Assembly: GCF_024703995.1 (NCBI RefSeq)
Contig: NZ_JAMXQV010000016.1
Span: forward strand, 62,001-126,000
Direction: 5' to 3'
DNA from: Amycolatopsis iheyensis
GTDB lineage: Bacteria; Actinomycetota; Actinomycetes; Mycobacteriales; Pseudonocardiaceae
Length of the DNA: 64,000 nt
Below the pieces are notes generated by a model. The model was not told where the DNA came from, did not search any database, and was given only the letters and a program-made list of their open reading frames with translations. The position numbers and the translations under genes are program-made. Shown one piece after another: positions 7,626-16,447 of this stretch (positions within the stretch are counted from its first letter, which is position 1; every line of letters begins with the position of its first letter).

Positions 7626-8903
7626 ATGCCCGAGGCGGGCTCTGCCGCACCGCCGCGCACGCTCGTTCGCACGCTGTTGCGCAGTGGCACACCCGCGGAA
7701 CCGGCCGAGCCCCCCGACGAGAGCGGCGACCTGACCGCGATCGGCGACGCGACGCTCGCCCGGGCCGCCCGCTACTGGGTCGTCGTGCCGCTCGCCTACC
7801 GGATCGCGGCGTTCGTCAAGGTGTTCATCGGCTTCGCCGCGGCGAACGGGCGGCTCGGGCTCGCCCCGGTGCTGGCCGCCACCGTGTTCGCCGTCGCGGC
7901 CAACACCGCCGCGGTGGCCTGGGTCCTGCGGGCCGGCGGGTTGCGCGCCCGGGGCAGCGGCCGGATCCTCGCCCTGGACCTGGCGGTCGGGGTGGCGCTC
8001 AACTTCGCCGTCGCCGCGACCGCCCCGGCGGCGGTGCAGCCCTTCGCCGTGGACGTGTCGTGGACCTGGCTGGTCGGCGCGGTCGCGATGTGGGCGGGCA
8101 CGTCCGGGCTGCCCTCGGCGCTGTGGCTGCTGGTGGCCGCGCTCCCGCTCCGGGCGGCGCTCACCCTGGCCGGCGGCCTGCCGCTGACCGACCAGCTCTC
8201 CGTGACGCGCTCGATCGGCTGCATGATCGCGCTGGCGGTGGCGATCGTGCTCGCCGCGGGCATCCTGATCCTGCTGGGCGCCGGGACGCGGTTCGCCGTC
8301 GACATCGGGATCCGCCGCGGCCGCGAAGCCGAGCGCCGCCGGACGCGGCGCATCATGCACGACAGCGTGCTGCAGACGCTGGAAGCGCTCGCCATTTCGG
8401 CCCCGGGCGACGACGCCCACGCCGTGAGCCGGCTGTCGGAGGTGCGGTCGGTCGCCAAGGCCGAGGCCGCCGAGATCCGCCGCCGGATCACCGAGCCGGT
8501 GCCGACCGGGCTGACGCGCGGGTTCGCGGTCGAGCTCGCCGACGTCGCGACGGAGATGGCCCGCGACGGCCTCCGCACCCAGCTGGTCGCCGCGGACTTC
8601 GCCGACGACCACAAGCTCTCCCAGGACCGCCGCACGGCGATGTGCGAGGCGGTCCGGGAAGCGTTGCGCAACACGGTGAAGCACTCCGGCACGAAGCAGG
8701 TCGTGCTGCGCGTGGAAGAACGCGACGGCGGAATCGCGGTGGTGGCCCGGGACCAGGGCGCGGGCTTCGACGTCCACGAACGGCCCCCGGGCTTCGGCAT
8801 CACGCAGTCGATCGTGGCGCGCCTGGCCGAGGTGGGCGGCCACGGCACAGTGGACTCCCAGCCGGGCCGCGGCACCCGCGTGACGATGTGGGTGCCGAGC
8901 TAG
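7626..8903 (+). CDS. Membrane sensor histidine kinase, NarL/HisKA_3 type
   Basis: A 425-residue predicted sensor kinase. About six hydrophobic segments fill residues 45-235, followed by a basic stretch. The dimerisation helix is RRTRRIMHDSVLQTLEAL, with the phospho-accepting His at about residue 245 in the HD motif of the HisKA_3 group. The HATPase domain shows EALRNTVKHS (N box), DQGAGFD (G1) and a C-terminal GRGTRVTMWVP. No response regulator gene adjoins it, so it is an orphan here. Its stop codon overlaps that of the next gene within CTAG. Confidence 0.88.
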   Translation: MPEAGSAAPPRTLVRTLLRSGTPAEPAEPPDESGDLTAIGDATLARAARYWVVVPLAYRIAAFVKVFIGFAAANGRLGLAPVLAATVFAVAANTAAVAWVLRAGGLRARGSGRILALDLAVGVALNFAVAATAPAAVQPFAVDVSWTWLVGAVAMWAGTSGLPSALWLLVAALPLRAALTLAGGLPLTDQLSVTRSIGCMIALAVAIVLAAGILILLGAGTRFAVDIGIRRGREAERRRTRRIMHDSVLQTLEALAISAPGDDAHAVSRLSEVRSVAKAEAAEIRRRITEPVPTGLTRGFAVELADVATEMARDGLRTQLVAADFADDHKLSQDRRTAMCEAVREALRNTVKHSGTKQVVLRVEERDGGIAVVARDQGAGFDVHERPPGFGITQSIVARLAEVGGHGTVDSQPGRGTRVTMWVPS

Positions 8904-9652
8904 GCGGCGATGAGCCGGGCGACCTCGGTGGCGTGGGTGAACACGAGCCCGTGGTCGGCCTCGACCCAGGACGTCACCACTTCGGGCTGTTCCCGCCGGA
9001 GCCGTTCGACGCCGGCCCGCCAGTTCCGGTTGACCCGCACGACGAGCTCGTCGTCACCGGCGCCGGCCATCGACGTCGACGCGATCAGCGAGACCGGCCG
9101 GTCGATCTCGCGGTAGCGGCCGAGGATCCGGGACCGGACGGCGTCGATCTCGAGGTTCAGCCCGAGGATCTCCGGCCCGGTCAGCACCACCCGGCGCGCG
9201 GTGTCGCGCCGGGCCCGCTGCTCGGTCGCCATCTCGTCCCACATGCCGCGGAACAGCGGCAGGTCGGCCTCGGTGAGGAAGGGCTCGGGCACCGGGATCG
9301 CGCCGTCGACGAGCACGAGCCGCTCGACGGCGCCGGGATGCTCGGCGGCGTAGTGCGCGGCCAGGTCCGCGCCCAGTGAATAGCCCACCAGCACCGGCTT
9401 CTCGACCTCGGCCAGAACGGCGGCGAGGTCGTCGAGGAAACCGGCGAAGGAGTAGTCGCCGGCGGCCGAGGCGAGGCCGTGGCCCCGGAGGTCGAGGGTC
9501 AGCACGTCGTGGTCGCGCCGCAGCAGCGTGGCCAGCTCGCGCAGATCGGCCTGCGTCGCGTTGAGCCCGGGACACAGGACCAGCGGGCGGCCCGCACCGC
9601 CGCGCGAGACCGGGATCGTGACGCCGTCGTGGTGCACCGTGAACTGTCGCAT
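8900..9652 (-). CDS. Alpha/beta-fold hydrolase
   Basis: A 250-residue single-domain alpha/beta hydrolase. The oxyanion strand is RPLVLCPGLN, the nucleophile elbow is VGYSLGADL (GxSxG), and a C-terminal ADHGLVFTH supplies the His. A conserved LDLRGHG lies before the elbow. It is close to general esterases and haloperoxidase-like hydrolases; the substrate cannot be read. The frame continues to 9706, but ATG 9652 gives the usual N-terminus. It ends tail-to-tail with the histidine kinase, sharing CTAG. Confidence 0.87.
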   Translation of the reverse strand: MRQFTVHHDGVTIPVSRGGAGRPLVLCPGLNATQADLRELATLLRRDHDVLTLDLRGHGLASAAGDYSFAGFLDDLAAVLAEVEKPVLVGYSLGADLAAHYAAEHPGAVERLVLVDGAIPVPEPFLTEADLPLFRGMWDEMATEQRARRDTARRVVLTGPEILGLNLEIDAVRSRILGRYREIDRPVSLIASTSMAGAGDDELVVRVNRNWRAGVERLRREQPEVVTSWVEADHGLVFTHATEVARLIAA

Positions 9653-9766
9653 CACGGCCGACCCTAGTCCCGCGCCCGACGTCAACGGCTCTGCGCGGCG
9701 GTCCAAGACCGCCGGGGCCCGCCGGGCGCACCATGCCCGGACCAGCTACCGCCGGGAGGAAATCCC

Positions 9767-11188
9767 ATGTCCGACGCACTTCGCAGAGACGCTCTGGGTA
9801 CGCCGGGGGTCGTCTTCCTCGTGCTCGCCGCCGTCGCGCCGCTCACCGGCATCGTCGTCATCGCCTCGCTCGGCATCGCGCTCGGCAACGGCGGTGGCAT
9901 GCCCGGCGCGTTCCTGCTCGCCGCCGTGATCCTCGTGCTCTTCGGGGTCGGCTACGCGCAGATGAGCAAGGTCGTCACCGGCGCCGGCGGGTTCTACGTC
10001 TACGTCACCAAAGGCCTCGGCCGCCCGCTCGGCCTGGTCGCGGCGCTGATCGCGCTGCTGGGTTACAACTGCTTCGTCGCCGGCGCGGTCGGGACGAGCG
10101 GGTTCTTCACCGCGAACGTCGTCGAGCAGGTTTTCGGGTGGCACTCGCCGTGGCAGCTGTGGAGCCTCTTGTCCGCGGCCGCGGTGTTCGCGCTCGGGCG
10201 GCGCGGGGTAGACGTCAGCGCGAAGGTGCTCGGGGTTTCGCTGGTCCTCGAGGTGTCGATCCTGCTGGTCCTCGACGTCGCGGTCGCCGTGCGGACCGGG
10301 CTCGACGTCCACGCGTTCACCCCCGGCGTGGTTTTCTCCGGCTCGGTCGGGATCGCGTTCCTGTTCGCCTTCAACGCTTTCGTCGGCTTCGAAGCCACCG
10401 GGCTGTTCAGCGAGGAAGCCCGCGACCCGCACCGGACGATCTCCCGCGCGACCTACACGGCGATCGTGCTCATCGGCGTCTTCGCCGCGTTCACGACGTG
10501 GGCGGTGGTCAGCGCGACGAGCGTCGCCCAAGCCGGGCAGACCGCCCAGGACCACCTCGCCACCGGCGACCTCGTCTTCTCGATCAGCCACACGTACCTG
10601 GGCTCGTTCCTCACCGACGTCATGATGCTGCTGCTGGTCGTCAGCCTCTTCGCGGCCCTGCTGGCGCTGCACAACTCCGCGACGCGCTACCTGTTCGCGC
10701 TGGGCCGGGCCCGCGTGCTGCCCGCGGCTCTCGGCCGGACGAAGGCGAACGGCGCGCCCTACATCGCGAGCGGGACGCAGATCGGGTTCGCGACGCTGAT
10801 CGCCGCGGTGTACGCGCTGGCCGGGCTCGACCCGCTGGCCGACCTCACCGCCAGCATGACCGGCATCGGCACGCTCGGCGTGATCGCGCTGCAGGCCCTG
10901 GCCGGGATCGCCGTCGTCGCGTTCTTCCGCAAACGCCGCGATCCCCGGCTCTGGCGGACCGCCGTCGCCCCGGGCCTCGGCGGGCTCGGCCTGATCGCCG
11001 TGACGACGCTGGCGTTCTTCAACTTCCCCACCCTCGCCGGCTCCGACGCGCCGGCGATCGCGCTGCTGCCGTGGCTGCTGGCCGTCGCGGTGGTCGGCGG
11101 GCTCGGGCTCGCGGCCTGGCTGCGCAGCCGCCGGCCGGAGGTCTACGCGGGCCTGGACGAGCTGGGGCTCGAAAGCGTGGCTTCCTAG
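9767..11188 (+). CDS. APC family amino-acid permease
   Basis: A 473-residue integral membrane transporter with about 12 hydrophobic segments, beginning LGTPGVVFLVLAAVAPLTG as in APC-superfamily amino-acid/polyamine permeases. FVGFEATGLFSEEARDPHRTI is the family consensus after TM6. It probably imports an amino acid or amine by proton symport; the substrate is unknown. GGGAGGAAAT lies at normal spacing before the ATG. Its TAG stop overlaps the downstream convergent gene in CTAG. Confidence 0.9.
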   Translation: MSDALRRDALGTPGVVFLVLAAVAPLTGIVVIASLGIALGNGGGMPGAFLLAAVILVLFGVGYAQMSKVVTGAGGFYVYVTKGLGRPLGLVAALIALLGYNCFVAGAVGTSGFFTANVVEQVFGWHSPWQLWSLLSAAAVFALGRRGVDVSAKVLGVSLVLEVSILLVLDVAVAVRTGLDVHAFTPGVVFSGSVGIAFLFAFNAFVGFEATGLFSEEARDPHRTISRATYTAIVLIGVFAAFTTWAVVSATSVAQAGQTAQDHLATGDLVFSISHTYLGSFLTDVMMLLLVVSLFAALLALHNSATRYLFALGRARVLPAALGRTKANGAPYIASGTQIGFATLIAAVYALAGLDPLADLTASMTGIGTLGVIALQALAGIAVVAFFRKRRDPRLWRTAVAPGLGGLGLIAVTTLAFFNFPTLAGSDAPAIALLPWLLAVAVVGGLGLAAWLRSRRPEVYAGLDELGLESVAS

Positions 11189-11547
11189 GCCGCGTGCCGG
11201 ATGTCGCGCTCGGCGGCCAGGCTCGCGCGGCAGGCCTCGGTCAGCCGCGCGGTGGCCGCGCTACCGCCGTGCCCACAGCGCGGGCAAGTCATCAAGACGG
11301 TCCCGGTCAGCTCGTCGACGGCGACCGACAGCTCGGTCCGGCAGCCGCGGCACCAGCGGTGCCGGGTGACCGGGCTGACGTGCGCCGGCGAAGCGACGCA
11401 CTGGTGGATCCACCGGCCGTGCACGTGGCAGGTCAGACGGTCGTCCGGCGCCAGCAGGCCCATGTCCTCGGCGTCGTCTTCGGTGGCGAGCAGGACCGGC
11501 AGGCTGCGGAGACGGGCCGGGGCGGCGGGGCAGGTCGTGGCGGTCAT
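11185..11547 (-). CDS. Small cysteine-rich (zinc-ribbon-like) protein
   Basis: A 120-residue protein with no family I recognise. It contains CHVHGRWIHQC, WCRGC and TCPRCGHGG, so two CxxC knuckles could bind one zinc ion, and further Cys/His could form a second site. The C-terminus is helical. There are no membrane segments. It starts at an ATG after an AAGGGGACCACG stretch. Its end overlaps the permease stop by four bases. The role is unknown. Confidence 0.7.
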   Translation of the reverse strand: MTATTCPAAPARLRSLPVLLATEDDAEDMGLLAPDDRLTCHVHGRWIHQCVASPAHVSPVTRHRWCRGCRTELSVAVDELTGTVLMTCPRCGHGGSAATARLTEACRASLAAERDIRHAA

Positions 11548-11673
11548 CGTGGTCCCCTTTCGCTACCCACGCGTCGAAGCAGCACAGCGGGAATCGACAC
11601 GCTGGCCGGATTTCGGTGGTTCTTGGCATTCCAGCCACTCCCCGGCGGCGCGCGCGACCGATAGCTTCGGCCC

Positions 11674-12099
11674 GTGTCGAAGATCTTGCTCTCCATCCAC
11701 GTCCTGGCCGCGGTGCTGGCCGTCGGCCCGGTCGCCGTCGCGGCCGGCATGTTCCCCGCCGCGGTCCGCCGGGGCGACGTCAAGGCCGCGACCCTGCTGC
11801 ACCGGATCTGCCGCGTGTACGCCTACGCCGCCGTCGCGGTGCCGGTGTTCGGGTTCGGCGTCGCGGGCACGATGCACGTCATGGGCGACCCGTGGCTGCT
11901 CGTGTCGATCGGCCTGACCGCCGTCGCGGCCGCGGTGCTCGGCTTGCTGGTGCTGCCACGGCAGAAGCGCCTGCTGGCCGAAGAGTCCACTTCGGACGTC
12001 CTCGGCCGGCTGGCGATGTTCACCGGCGTGTTCAACCTGCTGTGGGCCGCGGTCACGGTGCTGATGATCGTGCGGCCCGGCTCGTCGACCGGGGCCTAG
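11674..12099 (+). CDS. Small integral membrane protein (DUF2269-like)
   Basis: A 141-residue protein with about four predicted transmembrane helices: residues 4-24, 48-68, 76-96 and 114-134. The N-terminus ILLSIHVLAAVLAVGP resembles DUF2269-type membrane proteins, a tentative match. It starts at GTG 11674. Function is unknown. It shares a CTAG tail overlap with the convergent acetyltransferase. Confidence 0.75.
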   Translation: MSKILLSIHVLAAVLAVGPVAVAAGMFPAAVRRGDVKAATLLHRICRVYAYAAVAVPVFGFGVAGTMHVMGDPWLLVSIGLTAVAAAVLGLLVLPRQKRLLAEESTSDVLGRLAMFTGVFNLLWAAVTVLMIVRPGSSTGA

Positions 12100-12773
12100 T
12101 CAGGCACCCGGACCGCGACGAAGTCCGGCCGCTGCCGCAGCGCGAACCCGAGTGAGAGGTAGAGCCGGATCGCGGAGGTGTTGCTCGCCGCCGCGTGCAT
12201 CATCGGCGTCTCGCCGCGCTCGCGGATGCCCGCCGCCACGGCGAGCACGAGCCGGGTCGCCAGGCCCTGGCCGCGGTACGCCGGGTCGGTGCAGACAGCG
12301 CTGATCTCGGTGTAGCCGGGCGGGTGCAGCCGCTCCCCGGCCATCGCGACCAGCGCGCCGTCGCGCCGGATGCCGAGGTAGGTGCCGAGCTCGATCGTCC
12401 GCTTCCGGAACGGCCCGGGCTTCGTCCGCTCGACGAGGTCGAGCATCTCGGGCACGTCCGCGAGCCCGAGCCGCACGGCCTCCGGCTCCGGCGCGACGGC
12501 GATCCCCTCGTCGACGAGCTGGACGCCGGGGAGCGCGTCGAGCACCTCCCACCCGGCGGGCGGGCGCGCGGCGGTGGCGGCGATGACGACGGTCGCGCCG
12601 GGGCCGGCGAGCCCTGCGACGTCGAGCCAGTCCTGCTCGCCGGGGTCGTCGGGCAGGGCGAGGAAGGGAGCGACGTCCTCGGGGTAGCGCAGGACGCGCC
12701 CCCGCCGTTCCGCGAAGCGGGCGTGCGGACCGTTCAGCGACGCCCACGTCGGGTTGTCGAGCGGAGAAGCCAT
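12096..12773 (-). CDS. GNAT family N-acetyltransferase
   Basis: A 225-residue acetyltransferase whose C-terminal GNAT fold contains ISAVCTDPAYRGQGLATRLV, the acetyl-CoA-binding Q/RxxGxG/A motif, followed by ASNTSAIRLYLSLGFALR, the final strand-helix. The N-terminal 90 residues form a less conserved domain, as in FR47-like members. The acceptor substrate is unknown. ATG 12773 gives the natural start; the frame is open upstream but those residues lack family character. It is divergent from the membrane-anchored coiled-coil gene. Confidence 0.87.
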   Translation of the reverse strand: MASPLDNPTWASLNGPHARFAERRGRVLRYPEDVAPFLALPDDPGEQDWLDVAGLAGPGATVVIAATAARPPAGWEVLDALPGVQLVDEGIAVAPEPEAVRLGLADVPEMLDLVERTKPGPFRKRTIELGTYLGIRRDGALVAMAGERLHPPGYTEISAVCTDPAYRGQGLATRLVLAVAAGIRERGETPMMHAAASNTSAIRLYLSLGFALRQRPDFVAVRVPD

Positions 12774-12832
12774 ACCGCCAGGATGCGTGAACCCGCCAGG
12801 GGCGCGGCGCGGCTCCCACATCCTGAACGTCG

Positions 12833-12846
12833 GTAGGGTGCGCTCG
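12833..12846 (+). promoter_or_regulatory. Leaderless-type -10 element
   Basis: TAGGGT at 12833-12838 is followed seven bases later by the GTG start at 12846. This spacing puts the transcription start at or next to the start codon, and no ribosome site is present. Confidence 0.5.
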
Positions 12847-13475
12847 TGGGTTCCCAGGTCCCGGTGTGGATTCCGATCATCGTCGCGCTGTTCGGCCTGG
12901 CCGGCGTGCTCCTCACCCAGGTGCTGTCCGGCCGCCGCGAGACGAAGCGGATGGTCGAGGAGGCGGCTCGCGAGGAACGCCGCTGGCAGCGTGAACGCGA
13001 AGCACGCACACACGAGACGAGGGCCGAAGCCTACGCGCAGCTGATGGGCGTGCTCGAGGCGTTCGACGGGGTGCTGTTCCAGGCCCGCGCGGTCCGCGAG
13101 GCGGGCGACCAGCTCGACGAGCACCAGGTCACCGAGCTGCGCGAGGTGCGCAGCGAAGCCCAGCACGCGCTCGGGCCCGTCGTCCTGCACGCGCCGGAGG
13201 CGGTGCGGAAGCTGGTCAGCGACGCCACGCTCCCCCGGATGCGGCTGGCCGCGGGACTGCTGGACTCGGACGGCGACACCACGAAGCTGCGGCAGGCCTG
13301 GGACGCCGGCCAGCGCGGCTACCGCATCATGCGGGCCCGGATGCGTGCCGACCTGGGCTTCGACGCCGAGGCCGTGGAAGAGCTGTACCCCGATCAGCCG
13401 ACGGTCGTCAGTTCCTCGTCGGAGAGCACCTTGTCGCCGACCGAGACGACCAGCCTGCCGCCGCCGACCTTGTAG
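12846..13475 (+). CDS. Membrane-anchored coiled-coil protein, unknown function
   Basis: A 209-residue protein. Residues 5-26 (VPVWIPIIVALFGLAGVLLTQV) form a single membrane anchor. A highly charged helix rich in Arg/Glu (about 32-65) follows, then more helical sequence, and a Ser/Thr-rich tail. It resembles generic actinobacterial membrane proteins without an assigned domain. Its last 82 bases overlap the opposite-strand zinc-ribbon gene, so the Ser/Thr-rich tail is encoded antisense to that gene's end. Confidence 0.72.
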   Translation: MGSQVPVWIPIIVALFGLAGVLLTQVLSGRRETKRMVEEAAREERRWQREREARTHETRAEAYAQLMGVLEAFDGVLFQARAVREAGDQLDEHQVTELREVRSEAQHALGPVVLHAPEAVRKLVSDATLPRMRLAAGLLDSDGDTTKLRQAWDAGQRGYRIMRARMRADLGFDAEAVEELYPDQPTVVSSSSESTLSPTETTSLPPPTL

Positions 13476-14032
13476 CTGTAGTCGCCGTTCTTCGCGACGA
13501 AGCCGTCACCCGAGGCTTCCGCGGGCAGCAGGATGTGGGTGTTGTCCGACGCGGCCTGGCCCCGGGCCTGGCCGTCGTAGAAGACGCGCCCGTCGGGGAC
13601 CTGGCAGACCGTGATGAGCGTGCGCCCGGTCTGGGCCACCAGCAACGCCGTCCCCGCGCCGCCGGGCAGGTAGCGGGAAGCGTCCCCGGGGCACGGCTTC
13701 CCGGCGGGGGTGCTCGACGGCGGGGTCGACGTCGACGGCGTGACCGGCGGGGTCAGCGCGTCCGCGGTCGTGACGACGGTCTTGGTCGTCGGCAGCGCGG
13801 GCGTGGTGTAGGACGGGAACGGCCCGGACGCCGACGGTGACGGCTTCGAGCGGCCGGCGAACAGCAGGACCCCCACCACCGCGACGACGGCGACCGCCAT
13901 CAGGGTGAGCAGCACCCACAGCGCCCGCGCCCGAGCGCGGCCCGGGGCCAGGCTCGCACAGGTCCGGCACCGCTGCGCCGCGCCGTCGTTGTCGGTGCCG
14001 CACTGCGCGCAGATCCAGGGGGTACCCGCCAT
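13394..14032 (-). CDS. Zinc-ribbon membrane protein with extracytoplasmic tail
   Basis: A 212-residue protein. A RanBP2-like zinc ribbon, WICAQCGTDNDGAAQRCRTC (about residues 6-25), is followed by a transmembrane helix (about 38-58), a Pro/Thr/Ser-rich linker and a compact C-terminal domain. The start at 14032 is set by AAGGAGG seven bases upstream. The zinc ribbon should face the cytoplasm and the tail the outside. A hairpin stands just before the ribosome site. Function is unknown. Confidence 0.8.
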   Translation of the reverse strand: MAGTPWICAQCGTDNDGAAQRCRTCASLAPGRARARALWVLLTLMAVAVVAVVGVLLFAGRSKPSPSASGPFPSYTTPALPTTKTVVTTADALTPPVTPSTSTPPSSTPAGKPCPGDASRYLPGGAGTALLVAQTGRTLITVCQVPDGRVFYDGQARGQAASDNTHILLPAEASGDGFVAKNGDYSYKVGGGRLVVSVGDKVLSDEELTTVG

Positions 14033-14044
14033 CGGGCCTCCTTC

Positions 14045-14070
14045 GGCCCGGCGTTCTCGCACGCCGGGCC
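14045..14070 (-). terminator. Hairpin between VOC gene and zinc-ribbon gene
   Basis: A 9-bp perfect stem GGCCCGGCG/CGCCGGGCC with an 8-base loop lies 39 bp past the VOC stop codon and ends right before the AAGGAGG of the next gene. It may be a terminator of the VOC gene, or a leader structure of the zinc-ribbon gene if transcription continues. Confidence 0.55.
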
Positions 14071-14108
14071 TCCATCGTCACCGACGGAGGCACCGGCTGC
14101 AACGGCCG

Positions 14109-14519
14109 TTAGGCCTGCTGAACGACGTTGACCATCCACGGGATGCCGAACTTGTCGACGCAGGACCCGAATTCGTCGCCCCACATCTGCTTTTCGAACG
14201 GAACCGTCACGGTGCCGCCGTCGCTCAGCTTGTCCCAGTAGCCACGCAGGTCGCCGGCGTCGTCACCGCTGAGGCTGACCGTGATGTTCGTGCCCGGCGT
14301 GTACTCCATCCCGGCCGGGGTGTCCGACGCCATCAGGGTGAAGCCGTTGTCGGTCTCCAGCTGCGAGTGCATGACCTTGTCCGCGTCCGCTCCTTCGGGT
14401 GAACCGAATTCCCCGAAGGTGTTCACCTTCAGCGTGCCGCCGAAGACGCTCTTGTAGAACTCCATGGCCTGGCGCGCCTCGGCGCGGAAGCTCAGGTACG
14501 GGTTGAGCACGGAAGCCAC
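14109..14519 (-). CDS. VOC family protein, PhnB-like
   Basis: A 136-residue vicinal-oxygen-chelate protein of the PhnB/3-demethylubiquinone-like branch. It begins with NPYLSFRAEARQAMEFYKSVFGG and ends FGSCVDKFGIPWMVNV, both typical of this family. Such proteins are found with glyoxalase or bleomycin-resistance folds, but most PhnB-like members have no known reaction. The start is GTG 14519, seven bases after AAGGAG. Confidence 0.88.
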   Translation of the reverse strand: MASVLNPYLSFRAEARQAMEFYKSVFGGTLKVNTFGEFGSPEGADADKVMHSQLETDNGFTLMASDTPAGMEYTPGTNITVSLSGDDAGDLRGYWDKLSDGGTVTVPFEKQMWGDEFGSCVDKFGIPWMVNVVQQA

Positions 14520-14590
14520 TGCGATCTCCTTCTGCTCGGACGAGAGCAGCATCTTCGCAGAAGCCCGTGACCTCGACAAACGCGAGAATT

Positions 14591-15148
14591 TCAGACGACG
14601 AACCGGCGGTGCGCGTGCGGCTCCAACGGCAGCGCGCCGTGCAGCGCCGCCCGGGCGCGCAGCTCGAGCGCGCGGTCCAGGGCCCCGGTCCCGGCGGCCG
14701 CCGCGGCGTGGAACGTGCCGCGGTCGAACAGGTAGACCAGGGCGAGCTTGCGGCCCCGGCGCCCGTCCGGCTCGGCGAACTCGACGGTCGCGGACCGGAG
14801 GCAGCCGCCGTAGCCGGCGCGGGCCAGCCGGTCGGCGACGTCCACCAGGTCGCTGGTCAGCACGCGCAGGTCGCGGTTGCGGCGCCAGCACCGGACGGTC
14901 GAGCGCCCGTGGAGGTCCTGCGTCACCAGCGGGTGCACCGGCAGCCGGGCCGACGTCGCGGCGATCAGCTCCGCTTCGGTGCGCGCCAGCGCGTCCCCGT
15001 CCACCTTGAAGCCGACCGTGCCGCCGCCGGTGGGCGTGAGGCCGAGGGCGGCGCGCATCCGCGGGGCGGCCGCGGCGAGGGTGTAGAGGGACTGCAGGTG
15101 CGGGCGGGAAGTCCAGCATCGGACGAGCTTGCTGTCCAGCAGGGTCAT
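14591..15148 (-). CDS. Hypothetical protein
   Basis: A 185-residue protein I do not recognise, starting MTLLDSKLVRCWTSRPHLQSLYTLAAAAPRM. It is soluble, Arg- and Ala-rich, with alternating strands and helices and no signal peptide or membrane segment. ATG 15148 has AGGACA nearby as a weak ribosome site. The neighbouring VOC gene is on the same strand about 71 bp downstream. No function can be proposed. Confidence 0.6.
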   Translation of the reverse strand: MTLLDSKLVRCWTSRPHLQSLYTLAAAAPRMRAALGLTPTGGGTVGFKVDGDALARTEAELIAATSARLPVHPLVTQDLHGRSTVRCWRRNRDLRVLTSDLVDVADRLARAGYGGCLRSATVEFAEPDGRRGRKLALVYLFDRGTFHAAAAAGTGALDRALELRARAALHGALPLEPHAHRRFVV

Positions 15149-15366
15149 GTGTCCTGTCTCCGGTCGAGAAAGACCGCCGGGCCGGGCGCACTGGCAATGT
15201 CCACAGTGGACGTCAGGCGCGGGGACGCGGGGTCGGAAAGGACAGCATGCGCCCGCCCTGCCCGGTTCCGGAGCGGAACCACGCCGGCACGCGGCGAACG
15301 GCAGCACTTCGCCGCCGAACGGTCACTCCCGGTCAGGTTCAACCGATCAGCGGTACCCCGCCCGCC

Positions 15367-16362
15367 TCACGCGGTCGTGATCACGACCTTCCCGAGGTTC
15401 TCCCGGCTGCCGAAGTGCCGGAACGCTTCGACGGCCCTGTCGAACGGGTGAACGCTGTCGACGACCGGCTCGATCGGGCGGACCGTGAGCCACCGGACGA
15501 GGTCCTCGGTGTCCTGCCGGCTGCCGACCCAGATCTTCCGCACGGTCGCGCCGCTGCGGAAGAGGTCCATGTAGTCGATCGGCGGCCCCTCGGTGCCGAC
15601 GAACCCGACGACCGCGATGTCGGCGTGGTTCGTCCCGGCCGCGACGAGCGACTGCGCGAACGTGCCGGGCCCGCCGACCTCGACGATCCGGTCCACCCCG
15701 CGGCCACCGGTCGCGTCGAGCACGGCCTTGCCCCACTCGGGAGTGGCCCGGTAGTCGATGACGACGTCGGCGCCGAGCTCGGTCAGCTTCGCGGCCTTCG
15801 CCGGGCTCGACGTCGTCGCGACCACCCGCGCCCCGTGTGCCTTCGCCAGCTGCAGGGCGAACAGTGACACCCCGCCGGTGCCGAGGGTGAGCACGGTCTC
15901 GGCCGGGCCGAGGCCGCTGAGCGACGTCCAGGCCGTGACGGCGGCGCACGGCAGCGTCGCGCCCTGCTCGTAGGTGAGCGAGTCCGGCAGCGCGACGACG
16001 GCCTGCTCGGAGACGGCGCGGTACTCCGCCAGCCAGCCGTCCTGGGCGTTGCCGTACCCGCGGAGGGTCTCCGCGGCCGGCAGCCGGCCGCCGAACCAGG
16101 CCGAGTGGAAGCTGGTGAGCACCCGGTCGCCGACGGCGAACCGCGTGACGCCTTCGCCGACCGCGGCGACCTCGCCGGCGGCGTCGGACACCGGGATCAG
16201 GCCGCCGGGCCCGTTGGTGAAGTGGTCGCCGCCGAGGATGAGCAGGTCGCGGTAGTTCAGCGAAGCCGCCTCGACCCGGACGAGCACCTCCCCGCGCTGC
16301 GGCTCGGGCACCGGCTCGTCGCGGCGGACCAGGCGGCCGGTTTCCTGACGGTAGACACGCAC
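15367..16362 (-). CDS. MDR-type NAD(P)-dependent alcohol dehydrogenase / quinone oxidoreductase
   Basis: A 331-residue medium-chain dehydrogenase. The N-terminal GroES-like domain has YRDLLILGG and VGEGVTRFAVGDRV. The Rossmann part has ETVLTLGTGGVSLFALQLAKAHGARVVATT (nucleotide-binding loop). The catalytic-zinc Cys and the four-Cys structural zinc lobe are missing, pointing to the zinc-independent branch. It is divergent from an ArsR regulator, with a dyad in the gap. Substrate is unknown. Confidence 0.88.
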   Translation of the reverse strand: MRVYRQETGRLVRRDEPVPEPQRGEVLVRVEAASLNYRDLLILGGDHFTNGPGGLIPVSDAAGEVAAVGEGVTRFAVGDRVLTSFHSAWFGGRLPAAETLRGYGNAQDGWLAEYRAVSEQAVVALPDSLTYEQGATLPCAAVTAWTSLSGLGPAETVLTLGTGGVSLFALQLAKAHGARVVATTSSPAKAAKLTELGADVVIDYRATPEWGKAVLDATGGRGVDRIVEVGGPGTFAQSLVAAGTNHADIAVVGFVGTEGPPIDYMDLFRSGATVRKIWVGSRQDTEDLVRWLTVRPIEPVVDSVHPFDRAVEAFRHFGSRENLGKVVITTA

Positions 16363-16376
16363 CGCGGAACTCCCTC

Positions 16377-16398
16377 ATGTTAATCGATTGGCTAACAT
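16377..16398. promoter_or_regulatory. Dyad between ADH and ArsR genes
   Basis: ATGTTA-N10-TAACAT is a perfect inverted repeat 15 bp upstream of the dehydrogenase start. It is well placed for binding by the divergently encoded ArsR-type protein. Confidence 0.6.
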
Positions 16399-16447
16399 CG
16401 ACCATGGCACAACGGTCCACGTCCCGGCAACCGGGGATACTCGGGAC

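Noticed and set aside
7626..8903. Two-component system at the orphan histidine kinase
   Set aside because: No response regulator gene is adjacent; the nearest (30730) already pairs with its own kinase and is of a different class.
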